Shown here: piece by piece, positions 1-8,663 of the stretch | Layout of the letters: each line of letters begins with the position of its first letter | Numbering within the stretch: position 1 is the stretch's first letter | NCBI GenBank assembly: GCA_965229305.1 | Contig: CBDDIZ010000028.1 | Location: 1-64,000 of the forward strand | Source: JALHNI01 sp965229305 | GTDB lineage: Bacteria; Acidobacteriota; Terriglobia; Bryobacterales; Bryobacteraceae | Length of the DNA stretch: 64,000 nt | Direction: 5' to 3' | The notes under the pieces: model-generated | Told to the model about the DNA's origin: nothing | Database searches by the model: none | Seen by the model: only the letters and a program-made list of their open reading frames with translations | Translations under genes and position numbers: made by a program

Positions 1-1677
1 CTGACGCTCGTCCAGACCTTCGGCCATAAACTCTTCCACCGTCCGCGGACCGCCCTGGGGCGCCTCAATGCGCGCCGGACCGTCCGGCGACGTCGCCGCC
101 GCGGTGGCCGCGCCCTCGAGAGCCTTCGCCTCGCCGCCGCTGAGCTCCGTCCCCGACGCCTCTGCGGCGGTTTCCTCACCCGCCTCGGCGCCACCTTTAC
201 GCTTCGACTTTACCAAGCCCTTCTTCGCGCTCTTCGCCTTCGCACGCTTGCGCAGGACGATGACTACCGCCGCCAGCAGTGTGATCAGCAGTAAGAACAG
301 CCCCGCACCGGCCAGCGCCAGGATCTTGGGATCCTGCAGCGGTTTTGGGCAGCCAACCGAGGTTCAATCCGTTCGCCCGGACCCGCCGTCTGCGGCTTTA
401 CAGGCGCCGGCGGGGGAGGCGTGTGCAGCGTCGCGTCGAAGGGCAACGTCTCGACGATCACCTGATCGCCCCGGTCGCTCGACGCGCCTACCGCCCCCAT
501 CACCACCTCGCGAATCGACTTGAGCTGTGCTGCGGGAACCGGCTCCAAAATGCGCTTCGCCGCGGGCCCTGCGCCCTCCCAGCGAATCGCCTGATCCACC
601 AAGACGGCGAGCGACAACCGCCGCGTCACCCCCTTGTGGCGTCTTCGTCTTGCGCACCACGCGGCTCGATTGGAACGTTATATTCTCCGTGCGCCGGCTG
701 ACGTTGGTGGCGGCGTTGCCCAGCCGCGCATTCGGCCGCGGCAGATTCGATGCCGTCCCTGGCACGCCCGCTTGCTGCACCGGTGTGGACGAATCCTCGG
801 CGCGCTGCTGCGAGAGCATCACGCTCTTGTTGGGGTCGAAGGTCTCTTCACTCTGCTCACCGCTCGTCAGGTCGACGTCCACCGAGACACTCGCCCGGAA
901 CTTCTCGGGCCCCAACAACGGCTCGAGCGTCTGATTCACCTTCTGCAGTAACTCGCCTTCCACCCGGCGGCGATAGGCCAACAGTAACTCCGCCTGTTCG
1001 GCATCTTCCGCTCCGGCGGCCGGTACCAGCTTGCTCAGCAGACGACCGCTCATATCGAGCACGGATACTTTGGGCGGCTCCAGCCCCTCCACCGCGCTCG
1101 CCGCCAGATGCTGGATCGCGATCACGTTAGCCGGAGCGAGCTTCCGGCCCGGCTTCAGCTTGATCATCACGCTCGCCTTGGCCGGTTCGCGCAATTCCTC
1201 GAAGACCGAGTGCTTCGCGAAAGTCACGTGGACGCGCGCCTGCTCCACTTCGGCGATCTGCAGCGCCGAACGCTCGAGTTCGCCTTCGATCGCACGATGA
1301 TAGTTCACCTGTTCGGCAAAGTCGGTCGCGCCGAAATTCATCTTGTCGAACAACTCGTAGCCGATGCGTCCGGTCTTCGGCAAGCCCGCCGACGCCAGGT
1401 CGAGTCGCATCTCGTCGACGTGCGCCGACGGCACCAGCACTGTCGCGCCGCCATCTTCTAACCGAAATTCGACGTTCTTCTCGCGCAAGCGCGCCGCCAC
1501 TTGGCCGGCGTCTTCCGCAGCCAAACCCTTATAGAGCGGCTTGAAGTCGCGTTCCTTGTTCCAGGAAGTCGCCGCCATCAAGCCGCCAATGATGGCGACC
1601 AACGCCACCACCAGCGAAATTCGCTGGCGCCAGGAGAGGCGCGCATAAAGCGCCTTGATTTGATTCAGGATGGGCAA
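1..1677 (-). CDS. fliF: Flagellar MS-ring protein FliF, two frameshifts, C-terminus cut by window edge
   Basis: FliF builds the membrane-embedded MS ring at the base of the flagellar motor and export gate. The first reading frame (start 1677) has the N-terminal membrane segment at residues ~19-36, the ring-building YscJ/FliF domain and much of the FliF C domain. At a C5 run (629-633 on the plus strand) the frame shifts; removing one base continues with VTRRLSLAVLVDQ, a normal FliF sequence. At a T4 run (343-346) it shifts again, and adding one base restores the second membrane segment (about 245-325) and a Lys-rich then acidic cytoplasmic tail that runs off the window. All three pieces align in order with FliF, so the gene is either really broken or carries homopolymer sequencing errors. 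It lies directly after fliE. Confidence 0.93.
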
Positions 1678-1698
1678 GGGGTTCTCGAGGCGGGGCTA

Positions 1699-2004
1699 CT
1701 AGAGCTGCGTCCGCATGATTTCCTGATAGGCCTGTACGACCTTGTTGCGCATCTGCAGGAACATCTCGAGCGAGAGTTCGGCCCGTTGTGCATCCAGGGC
1801 AACCTTGTGGACCTCTTCGGACTCCCCACGCAGAAAGGCGTTCATCGAGGCTTCCGCCTGTTGCTGCTGCCCGGCCACTTGCGACAGCGCCTCTTTGAAA
1901 ATGCCGCCGAAGCCTTCACCCGCCGGCGTCCCGGATGACGCTGCTCCGGTCCCGGGCAGCGTCGGGAACTGGATCCTGTCCACAATCGAGCGGATTGGGT
2001 CCAT
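1699..2004 (-). CDS. fliE: Flagellar hook-basal body complex protein FliE
   Basis: FliE is the small adaptor that joins the MS ring to the proximal rod. This 101-residue protein has the family's usual length, a Gly/Pro-rich N-terminus and the conserved C-terminal helical region containing VHKVALDAQRAELSLEMFLQ and ending in a VQAYQEIMRTQL-type tail. It is intact, unlike flgB, flgC and fliF around it. The ATG lies 6 nt after the restored flgC stop, and fliF starts 21 nt downstream, so the three are probably co-transcribed. Confidence 0.95.
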   Translation of the reverse strand: MDPIRSIVDRIQFPTLPGTGAASSGTPAGEGFGGIFKEALSQVAGQQQQAEASMNAFLRGESEEVHKVALDAQRAELSLEMFLQMRNKVVQAYQEIMRTQL

Positions 2005-2010
2005 TGCGCG

Positions 2011-2470
2011 TTAGCCTCGCACCAAGTCGATGGACCGATTGAGCATGTCTTTGATCGCCGTCATGGCCGCCACATTGGCTGAATAGTTGCGTGACGCCCC
2101 CCATCAGGTCCACCATGTCTTCGGCCGGATTGACGCGCGGGAACGCCACGTACCCTTGGGCATCGGCATCGGGATGGCCGGGCAGATACCGGCGGTCCGG
2201 CTCGCGCGTGTCTTCCACCACTTCAGACACTCCCACCCCTGTCACCGGTTCGCCCCGGCCCGCCGCTAAGTCCAGTTCATTCTGGAAAATTCCCGAAAAG
2301 GGAGATTGCACCGATTCACTCTGAAACACAACGTCCTTGCGGCGGTACGGACCGCCTTCGGGCGTACGGGTCGTTTCGGCATTCGCCAGATTCTCCACCA
2401 GCGTGGTGGCACGCTGGCGCTGGGCGGACATGCCCGAAGCGCTCACCGAGAGGGCTTGAAACAGATTCAT
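2011..2470 (-). CDS. flgC: Flagellar basal-body rod protein FlgC, one frameshift
   Basis: FlgC is a proximal rod component. The N-terminus MNLFQALSVSASGMSAQRQR matches the flagellar rod signature, followed by VENLANAETTRTPEGGPYRR and the C-terminal VNPAEDMVDLMG. At a run of six C (2097-2102 on the plus strand) the annotated frame turns to nonsense and runs into fliE. Removing one base gives the canonical LMGASRNYSANVAAMTAIKD and then a tail ending LVRG and a TAA at 2011-2013, just before the fliE start. The corrected protein is about 152 residues, normal for the family. Whether the indel is biological or a sequencing error cannot be told from this sequence alone. Confidence 0.93.
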
Positions 2471-2472
2471 GG

Positions 2473-2809
2473 CTAGCGTCCGCCTTCGGTAATGGCTGAG
2501 CGGATTTGTTTGAGTTGCCCCCGCATCAAGCCCGTTGCGAAGTTGAAACGCATGGCGTTTTCCGCCAATAGCCGGGCCTCGCGATCCATGTTGACGTTGT
2601 TGCCGTCGTTGCGGCCTTCTAGCCCCTCCGGCTCAATGACATGCGGTTGAGAGCCTTCGGTCTGGCTGAGGAATTCAAAATGGGAAGTCGAGATCACGCG
2701 TGCGATAGCCCGGCGTGTTGGCGTTGGCGATGTTACTCGCCACAAGCTTCTGCCGGGTACTGACGAGGTCCATGTAGCGTTCCAAATTGGTTTGCACCGG
2801 GTCAATCAT
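2473..2809 (-). CDS. flgB: Flagellar basal-body rod protein FlgB, one frameshift
   Basis: FlgB is the first proximal rod subunit. Reading from ATG 2807-2809 gives MIDPVQTNLERYMDLVSTRQ, then the rod signature VASNIANANTPGYRTRDLDF. The frame then reaches a TGA within a few codons. Removing one base from the GGG at 2682-2684 (plus strand) restores HFEFLSQTEGSQPHV and the rest through NVNMDREARLLAENAMRFNF to the end. A start inside another frame would give a nonsense N-terminus, so I set the start at 2809. The corrected length of about 111 residues is near the short end for FlgB. flgC starts 2 nt downstream. Confidence 0.92.
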
Positions 2810-2871
2810 CGCCGGTGTTCATGCAAGTTGGGGGCCAAATTTAAAGTGGCCCTCTTACGCAGCGGAAAGTG

Positions 2872-3469
2872 TCAGGAAATTGTCAGCGCGGCGGGATATT
2901 GGCGGAGCCAGTCAAACAATTGATCAAGCGCCCGCCGGCGGTGCGATGCCGTAAAGGTGCGCTCGGTCTCGACCTCAGCCAGCGTTGCGCCGAAGGCTGG
3001 GTAATAGAAATAAGGGTCATAGCCGAAGCCGCCGGCGCCCCGCGGCGTCTCGAGGATCTCCCCCTCCATCTCGCCGCGGAATACTCCTAGCACTTCCCCT
3101 CGGGCCACCAGGCTGATGGCGCACTCGTAGCGCGCCCGCCGATCCGTCATTCCGGCCATCCGCTCGATCAGCAGTTCGTTGTTCGCCGCATCGTTCGCCC
3201 GGGGACCGGCATACCGCGCCGAATAAATCCCCGGTGCCCCACCCAATGCATTCACGGACAATCCCGAGTCCTCCGCCAACAGCGGACCCGGCGCGTAAGG
3301 TGCGTAATAGAGCGCCTTCTGCGTCGCGTTCTCCTCGAACGTCGCGCCCGTCTCGTCGGGGGGCGGAATTTCCTTCAGCGCCAGCGGCTCAATCTCAAAG
3401 CCTAAGCCCGCCGCGAGCCGAAACTCGCGCAGCTTCCCGGCGTTGGTCGTGGCGGACGTAGAGCTTCAA
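2872..3469 (-). CDS. rdgB: RdgB/HAM1 family dITP/XTP pyrophosphatase, N-terminal frameshift
   Basis: This housecleaning enzyme hydrolyses dITP, ITP and XTP to monophosphates, keeping deaminated purines out of nucleic acids. The intact body carries LAEDSGLSVNALGGAPGIYS with the catalytic Asp, GGFGYDPYFYYP and the C-terminal SHRRRAL motif. The N-terminus is in another frame: a TTG at 3467-3469, overlapping the rph stop codon, opens with LKLYV, and one extra base near 3454-3455 separates it from ATTNAGKLREFRLAAGLGFE, the family's substrate-binding N-terminus. No start codon exists in the downstream frame before that motif, so a single-base indel is the simplest reading. It is co-oriented with rph, a very common pairing. 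Confidence 0.9.
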
Positions 3470-4182
3470 GCGAGCGCGGCCTTCTGCGCCGCCACCAACT
3501 CGGCGATGCCGCTCTTCGCCAGAGCGATCATCTGACCCAGTTGCTCGTCATCGAACGCCGTCTTCTCGGCCGTCGATTGCACCTCTACGAAACGCCCCGC
3601 GCCAGTCATCACGACATTCATATCGACCTCGGCCTGGCTATCTTCCTCATAGCAGAGATCTAACAGCGGAACGCCGTTCACGATGCCGACGCTGGTCGCC
3701 GCCACATGATCCTTCAGTGGGTTCTTCTTCAGCGTGCCGAATTGGAGCAGCTTCTGAACCGCCAGGCCCAATGCGACATAGGCGCCCGTGATCGCCGCCG
3801 TGCGCGTACCACCGTCCGCCTGGATGACGTCGCAATCGATCAGGATGCTCTTCTCGGCCAGCTGGTGCAGGTCCACCACGGCGCGCAGCGAGCGGCCGAT
3901 CAGCCGCTGAATCTCATGCGTCCGGCCTGATTGCTTACCCTTGGTCACTTCGCGCGCGGTGCGCTGCGCCGTGGCCCGAGGCAGCATGGCATACTCGGCC
4001 GTCACCCATCCGCGGCCCGTACCGCGCAGCCAAGGCGGGGTGGACTCCTCCACCGAGGCGGTGCAAATTACCTTCGTATGCCCGCACTCGATCAGCACCG
4101 ACCCTTCGGCGGTCAATAAATAGTGGGGCGTGATTTTGATGGGGCGCAAAGCGCCTGGAGATCGCTGGTCGAGTCGTGTCAT
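3466..4182 (-). CDS. rph: Ribonuclease PH
   Basis: RNase PH is a phosphorolytic 3'-to-5' exoribonuclease that trims tRNA 3' ends and helps degrade structured RNA. The 238-residue protein has the family's normal length and landmarks: RPIKITPHYLLTAEGSVLIE near the N-terminus, GRGWVTAEYAMLPRAT, the RTHEIQRLIGRSLRAVVDL region, the phosphate-binding QADGGTRTAAITGAY and the CYEEDSQAEVDMNVVMTG metal site. The ATG overlaps the stop of the 48-residue membrane protein upstream (ATGA), and its TGA overlaps the inferred TTG of rdgB, so the run is translationally coupled. Confidence 0.97.
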   Translation of the reverse strand: MTRLDQRSPGALRPIKITPHYLLTAEGSVLIECGHTKVICTASVEESTPPWLRGTGRGWVTAEYAMLPRATAQRTAREVTKGKQSGRTHEIQRLIGRSLRAVVDLHQLAEKSILIDCDVIQADGGTRTAAITGAYVALGLAVQKLLQFGTLKKNPLKDHVAATSVGIVNGVPLLDLCYEEDSQAEVDMNVVMTGAGRFVEVQSTAEKTAFDDEQLGQMIALAKSGIAELVAAQKAALA

Positions 4183-4325
4183 CGTGAACTGATCATTCCG
4201 TAAAGCAGCAGCAACGCGAGGGCAAACATCAACGCAATCACCACCAAACAGGGGATCGCGCCCATGGCATTGGGGCTCAACTGATTTTTCTTGCCGGCCT
4301 TCCCGGCGGGCTTGTACTTGGCCAT
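4179..4325 (-). CDS. 48-residue single-pass membrane protein between xseB and rph
   Basis: Reading back from the CAT at 4323-4325 gives a 48-codon frame ending at TGA 4179-4181. The first ~20 residues are hydrophilic and Lys-rich (MAKYKPAGKAGKKNQLSPNA), followed by one strong hydrophobic stretch of about 22 residues (AIPCLVVIALMFALALLLLY) and a short MISSR tail. Its stop overlaps the rph start as ATGA, and xseB ends 13 nt upstream, so it sits inside the operon rather than in a spacer. The positive-inside rule predicts a cytoplasmic N-terminus. I do not recognise a family, and no function can be assigned beyond a small inner-membrane protein. Confidence 0.75.
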   Translation of the reverse strand: MAKYKPAGKAGKKNQLSPNAMGAIPCLVVIALMFALALLLLYGMISSR

Positions 4326-4338
4326 AGAATCGTCGTGA

Positions 4339-4590
4339 CTACTCGGGGCGGAAGGGGGCCGGCTTCACGGTGTTTCCGCGGCGGACGAGCGTTTCCACGC
4401 GCGTCTCGGCTTCTTCCAACTGCTGGCGGCAAAGCTGGCTCAGCGTCATGCCCCGCTCAAAAAGCTGCAGCGCCCGTTCCAGCGGTAACTCGCCGCTTTC
4501 GAGGTCGCGCACCACGGCTTCGAGTTCAGTGAGGCTGGTTTCAAAGGGGACAGGGCTGGTGGTCTCTTCCGGACTGGGGTTTTTACTCAC
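4339..4590 (-). CDS. xseB: Exodeoxyribonuclease VII small subunit
   Basis: XseB partners XseA to degrade single-stranded DNA into oligonucleotides. From GTG 4588-4590 the protein is 83 residues. It contains the classic core FETSLTELEAVVRDLESGEL, then PLERALQLFERGMTLSQLCR and the QLEEAETRVETL helix. The open frame extends upstream, but that part lies inside the neighbouring dehydrogenase gene and is Arg/Trp-rich shadow sequence, so the GTG is preferred. No xseA is in the window. It is the first gene of the run towards rph and the flagellar genes, 4 nt after the dehydrogenase. Confidence 0.9.
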   Translation of the reverse strand: MSKNPSPEETTSPVPFETSLTELEAVVRDLESGELPLERALQLFERGMTLSQLCRQQLEEAETRVETLVRRGNTVKPAPFRPE

Positions 4591-4594
4591 TGCT

Positions 4595-5626
4595 CTAAAT
4601 TGTAACGCCCACTCGTTTGGCGGTCGCGTGTAACGTCTCCCAATTCCCGTCCGGCAGCGGAATGCCGTCGCGCCGCCGCTCGGCCTCCATCCGACGCTCC
4701 ACCTCGCCCGCCACCAGGACCTCGTCGTAGCCCTTCGCCGGTGCCGCCGCCCGCACCATTTCTGCCAAGTGCTCCGCCCGGGCCGTAATCGTATTCGGAT
4801 CACCAAAACGCCGCAAATCGATGGCCATGAAGAAGTGATTCAGCCGCGACGGCCGCCCCCGCTTGCGAATACTGCCAATCTCGGTCGAGATCGCCCCACC
4901 CGACAGGACGCCGCACAGAATCTCCACCATCATCGCTAAGCCGGTGCCCTTGTAGCCGCCCAGCGGCATCAGCAGACCCTGCATCGCCGTCGCCGTATCG
5001 GTCGTCGGCACACCCTCGGCATCCAGCGCCCAGCCCGCGGGAATCTCCGGCTGCTGGTTGATCGATGCCTTGAAGATTCGCCCGGCCGCCACCGTCGTCG
5101 TCGCCATGTCCAACAGAAACGATTCTTCGCCCGGCAGCGCAAAGCAAATCGGATTCGTCCCGAACCGCGGCTCCTTGCCCTGCCACGGTGCCACCAGCGG
5201 CGAAGCGTCGCACATCACCATGCCGATGTTGCCGTGCTGCGCCATTTGCTTGGCCCACCAATAGGCCGCCCCAAAGTGGTTGCAGTGCCGCGCGCTGACG
5301 ATCCCCACGCCGTGCGCTGCAGCCAGCCGGGCGGCGTGCCCCGCGCAAATTTGCGCCGTCACCTGCCCGATGCCGTTCGCCGCATCGTAGACGATCGACG
5401 TCCCCTGCTCGCTGACGATTGAGCCGGTCTCGCCCGCCAGCATATCGCCGGCCAGCAACTGATCGACGTAGAACGTCAGCAACTGAATGCCGTGCGAATC
5501 GGTGCCGCGTAAGTTGGTGGCCACTAGCGTCGTCGACACCAGCGCCGCATGATCGGTGGGGACGCCCGTCGCCAGCAGAATCCGTTCCGCCAGCGACTGC
5601 AATTCTTCGTGAGGGATGAGGGGCAC
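4595..5626 (-). CDS. Ldh family NAD(P)-dependent malate/L-lactate/ureidoglycolate-type dehydrogenase
   Basis: This family oxidises 2-hydroxyacids such as malate, L-lactate, ureidoglycolate or 2,3-diketogulonate-type compounds using NAD(P), without a Rossmann fold. The 343-residue protein carries TNLRGTDSHGIQLL with the conserved DSHG, the GxG-rich ANGIGQVTAQICAGHAARLA region, SARHCNHFGAAYWWAKQM, FGTNPICFALPG and the PLGGYKGTGLAMMVEIL loop. The exact substrate cannot be read from sequence. It directly follows a sugar-binding lipoprotein and an SDR gene in the same direction, which suggests a role in catabolism of an imported sugar acid or polyol. Confidence 0.85.
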   Translation of the reverse strand: MPLIPHEELQSLAERILLATGVPTDHAALVSTTLVATNLRGTDSHGIQLLTFYVDQLLAGDMLAGETGSIVSEQGTSIVYDAANGIGQVTAQICAGHAARLAAAHGVGIVSARHCNHFGAAYWWAKQMAQHGNIGMVMCDASPLVAPWQGKEPRFGTNPICFALPGEESFLLDMATTTVAAGRIFKASINQQPEIPAGWALDAEGVPTTDTATAMQGLLMPLGGYKGTGLAMMVEILCGVLSGGAISTEIGSIRKRGRPSRLNHFFMAIDLRRFGDPNTITARAEHLAEMVRAAAPAKGYDEVLVAGEVERRMEAERRRDGIPLPDGNWETLHATAKRVGVTI

Positions 5627-6583
5627 TTACTTCTTCTCGGGAGTCAGCAGACGAATGATCTCGGGTTTGGCGAGGTCCTCGGCACGCACCAGTTGCGCGC
5701 TCAAGTCCACGCGTTTGGCCACCGGCTTGCCCTGAATCTTATCGATCACGGCTTTCACCGCATCATGACCCATGCGGAACGGATCCTGCACCACCATGGC
5801 CGAGATGGTGCCGGCCTTCAATTCCTCCACCAAGTCGGCGGACGAATCGAACGTCACCAGCTTCAGCTTGCCCGAAAGCTGGCGAGCCTTCGCGGCCAGC
5901 GCGCCACCGACGGCGCTCGGCTCCGACGAACAGAACATCCCCTTCAGATCCGGATGCGCCGTCAGCATGTTCTCGGCCGCCGCGCGGGCCTTGCCGCGAT
6001 CGGAGAGGCCGTATTGGCGCGCCACCAGATTCAATTTGGGAAACTCCTTCGCCACCGTCTCTTCGAAGCCGCGCTCACGGTCCATCGTCGAGGTTGATCC
6101 CGGCGCATTCATCAGCAACGCGACCTTGCCCTCGCCCCCGGTCAGCCGGCCAAGTTCACGCGCTGCCATCGCCCCGCCTTCGTAGTTGTTGGTCGCGACG
6201 AAGCTTGTGTAGTTCTCGCCTTCAATGCCCGAGTCGAACACGGCCACCGGAATGCCGGCCGCCATTGCCCGGTCGATCGGCGCCACTAGCGCTTTACGCT
6301 CGGTCGCCGCGACCACGATGCCGTCCACCCGGCGCGCAATCATCGAGTCGACGATTTGGATCTGCCGCGCGTAATCGGTCTCCGACGGCGGACCATTCCA
6401 CACCATATCCACCTGAGCCTCGGCCGCCGCCGCTCGGGCGCCGTTCTCCACCGCCACCCAAAACAAATGCGACGTCGCCTTCGGAATCACCGCAATGAGC
6501 TTTTTGCCCTTCTGCTGGCAGGCGGGCAACAGGACCAGCAACAGGGCTGGCAGCAGGAGCCTAGCGAGCACACCAGCCTCCAT
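5627..6583 (-). CDS. Ribose/xylitol-type ABC transporter substrate-binding lipoprotein
   Basis: A periplasmic-binding protein of the ribose/LacI-like type 1 fold that captures a sugar or polyol for ABC import. The N-terminus is a lipoprotein signal with lipobox LLPAC near residue 22, followed by KLIAVIPKATSHLFWVAVEN, the GIVVAATERKALVAPIDRAM hinge segment, VAVFDSGIEGENYTSFVATN, and a C-terminal lobe with VTFDSSADLVEELKAG and MVVQDPFRMGHDAVKAV. The start overlaps the end of the SDR gene by 23 nt. No ATPase or permease lies beside it; the only ribose-type ABC pair in the window is at 57774-60190. Confidence 0.87.
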   Translation of the reverse strand: MEAGVLARLLLPALLLVLLPACQQKGKKLIAVIPKATSHLFWVAVENGARAAAAEAQVDMVWNGPPSETDYARQIQIVDSMIARRVDGIVVAATERKALVAPIDRAMAAGIPVAVFDSGIEGENYTSFVATNNYEGGAMAARELGRLTGGEGKVALLMNAPGSTSTMDRERGFEETVAKEFPKLNLVARQYGLSDRGKARAAAENMLTAHPDLKGMFCSSEPSAVGGALAAKARQLSGKLKLVTFDSSADLVEELKAGTISAMVVQDPFRMGHDAVKAVIDKIQGKPVAKRVDLSAQLVRAEDLAKPEIIRLLTPEKK

Positions 6584-7319
6584 CGATCAGAATGTCATTG
6601 CCCGTAATGAAGCGCGCCGCATCCGAGCACAGAAACGCGGCCAGCGAACCGATGTCTTTCACCTGGCCCCACTGGCCCAGCGGAATGTTCGCCAGGAATT
6701 GCGCGTTCTGCTCCGGATTCTCCGTAATCGGCAGATTCATCTCCGTAAGGAACGGCCCGGGGCTGATGCCCACCACTGTGATGTTCTCTGGCGCGAGTTC
6801 GAGCGCCAACGCGCGCGTCATGCCCAACAGGCCCGTCTTTGACGTTGAGTACGCAATGCGTCCCGGCAGCGACACATGACTCATGATCGAAGTCATGTTG
6901 ATGATGCGGCCATAGCCGCGTCCCTTCATATGCGGCACGAACGAACGGCACAGTAGAAAGGCGCTCGTCAGGTTCGTGTTGATCACGCGATTCCACTCTT
7001 CCAGCGTGAAATCGGTCACCGGCTTCCGCAGATTCATGCCGGCGTTATTGATCAAGATATTCACTTCGCCGAAGCGGCCGATCACCTTCTGTTCAAGGTC
7101 CAGGACGCTAGCTTCGCTCGCCACGTCCACCAGGAAAAAGTCAGCGTCGGCGCCCAGTGCGCGGGCTTCCTGCGTCGTGGCGATCAACGCCTGTTCGTCC
7201 CGGGCGGCCAAGGCCACCGAGGCTCCCTGGGCGGCAAGAGCCAGCGCCATGGCCTTGCCGAGACCGCGGCTCGCGCCGGTAATGAGGGCAACACGGCCCT
7301 GGAGTGTTTTTTCTGACAT
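6561..7319 (-). CDS. SDR family oxidoreductase (gluconate 5-dehydrogenase/FabG-like)
   Basis: A classical short-chain dehydrogenase of 252 residues. The Rossmann motif TGASRGLG lies near residue 14-21, NNAG around 90, the catalytic Ser in NMTSIMSHVS, Tyr and Lys in AYSTSKTGL, and SPGPFLTEM after it. The C-terminus ends ITGNDILIDGGWCAR, typical of the family. The sugar-binding lipoprotein and Ldh-family dehydrogenase immediately downstream point to carbohydrate or sugar-acid oxidoreduction rather than fatty-acid synthesis (inference from context). Confidence 0.88.
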   Translation of the reverse strand: MSEKTLQGRVALITGASRGLGKAMALALAAQGASVALAARDEQALIATTQEARALGADADFFLVDVASEASVLDLEQKVIGRFGEVNILINNAGMNLRKPVTDFTLEEWNRVINTNLTSAFLLCRSFVPHMKGRGYGRIINMTSIMSHVSLPGRIAYSTSKTGLLGMTRALALELAPENITVVGISPGPFLTEMNLPITENPEQNAQFLANIPLGQWGQVKDIGSLAAFLCSDAARFITGNDILIDGGWCAR

Positions 7320-7331
7320 GAAAGTCCTTTT

Positions 7332-7772
7332 CTACGATCGGCGAGCCGCGGCCAGTATCTGGTTGGCGACCTGCTTGGGTGAGTCAATGCGCTCCATGCG
7401 AATGGCGCCGCCCGCACTGGCCGTCTCAATCGAAATCGTGCCGATGCTGAAAATGCGCTCCCAAACGGATTGTTCGATGCGGACGTCCTGAATCTTGCTC
7501 AGGTCGAAACTCCGGTTCGTCTTGGTCAACAGCCCCGACTCAAACGTTAATTGCGGCGGCGCAATGACGAGCTTGGTGAGGTTCAGCCGCAAAATCGTCA
7601 CCGTCGTCAACGCGCTGAACAGCACCACCGGCGCCACCAGGTAGAGGATGTTCTGCGAAGCCGGTGGCAGCAGTGTGAAATAAATGAAGGCCCAAACCAC
7701 CACCACCACGGCTTCCAACATCGCCACGCCGATCAGCGGTTTCTTACTGGGCAAAATAACGGTTTCGTTCAT
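7332..7772 (-). CDS. bPH2 (bacterial pleckstrin-homology) domain membrane protein
   Basis: A 146-residue protein with two hydrophobic segments near residues 13-35 and 43-60, then a soluble bacterial PH domain. The family hallmark is a stretch like TKLVIAPPQLTFESGLLTKT followed by RSFDLSKIQDVRIEQSVWER and IFSIGTISIETASAGGA. These proteins are small membrane proteins of unknown biochemical role. It is the first gene on the minus strand, 12 nt ahead of the SDR gene, and is divergent from the pentapeptide-repeat gene, with 75 bp between the two starts. Confidence 0.82.
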   Translation of the reverse strand: MNETVILPSKKPLIGVAMLEAVVVVVWAFIYFTLLPPASQNILYLVAPVVLFSALTTVTILRLNLTKLVIAPPQLTFESGLLTKTNRSFDLSKIQDVRIEQSVWERIFSIGTISIETASAGGAIRMERIDSPKQVANQILAAARRS

Positions 7773-7847
7773 AGGAACAGTCCGGAACGGCCATTGTAAC
7801 TTTCCCGGAACTCAATTGTCTCGCAAGCCGGCCGATGAGAAAGGCAT

Positions 7848-8663
7848 ATGTTTGGTCGGAGAGTCAAAAGCGCGGGGGTGGACCTGAGCACGTTGGACCG
7901 GCACCGGAAGTGGTTGGCCGGAAAGGGAGGGGAAGCGCTGAGCCTGAATCGCCAGACCCTTCCCGACATGCACCTCGTAGGCGAGGTGCTGCGGAATGCG
8001 TCGTTCCGCGGCACCAACCTCACCGGCGCAGAGCTCGAAGACTGCGACTTCGGACGTGCCTCGATGGACGGCGTCATCCTGAAAAGCGCCCGGCTGCGGA
8101 ACGTCAATTTCGCCGAAGCCGACCTCGAAAGCGCCTGCTTCGACCAAGCCGATTGCGAAGGTGCCAACTTCGCCGAAGCGATCCTCGACGATGCCACCTT
8201 CCGCGAGGCCAATCTGTCCGGCGCGAGGCTGATGGGCGTCAAGTTCCAGCGCGTCGACTTCTCCCGCGCCCAACTCCAGGAAGCCAAGTTCGTCGAAGCG
8301 CGCTTCCTGCAATGCCGGTTGCCGCTGACCTGCTTGCGTGAGGCCGTCCTGATCGGCGCAGGCTTCTATGATTGCCGTCTGAATGCCGCCAATCTCGAAG
8401 ACGCGAATCTCACCCGGGCTCGCCTGCAGAACTGCGACCTCACCCAGATCTCCGCCCAGGGCTTACTCGCGCGCGGCGCCGACTTCAGCCACTGCGACCT
8501 GCGCGACGCGGACCTGCGAGGCGCCGACCTCCGCGAAGTGAACCTCAAAGGCACGTCGCTCGCCGGTACGGACTTCCGCGGCGCGGACCTGCGGGGCGCC
8601 GAGGGCATCGATAAAAATCACTGGATTCTCACTGTCCTCGACGAACACACGCTCGTCTCTTAG
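7848..8663 (+). CDS. Pentapeptide-repeat protein
   Basis: This 271-residue protein is dominated by A(D/N)LxX repeats that fold into a right-handed quadrilateral beta-helix. Repeats begin near residue 50 (LRNASFRGTNLTGAELEDCD) and run to about 250 (ADLRDADLRGADLREVNLKG-type), with a short globular N-terminus and C-terminal tail. There is no signal peptide. Some relatives mimic DNA and protect gyrase, but nothing here specifies that role. Its stop overlaps by 4 nt the stop of the convergent CoA-binding/CBM9 ORF. Confidence 0.92.
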   Translation: MFGRRVKSAGVDLSTLDRHRKWLAGKGGEALSLNRQTLPDMHLVGEVLRNASFRGTNLTGAELEDCDFGRASMDGVILKSARLRNVNFAEADLESACFDQADCEGANFAEAILDDATFREANLSGARLMGVKFQRVDFSRAQLQEAKFVEARFLQCRLPLTCLREAVLIGAGFYDCRLNAANLEDANLTRARLQNCDLTQISAQGLLARGADFSHCDLRDADLRGADLREVNLKGTSLAGTDFRGADLRGAEGIDKNHWILTVLDEHTLVS

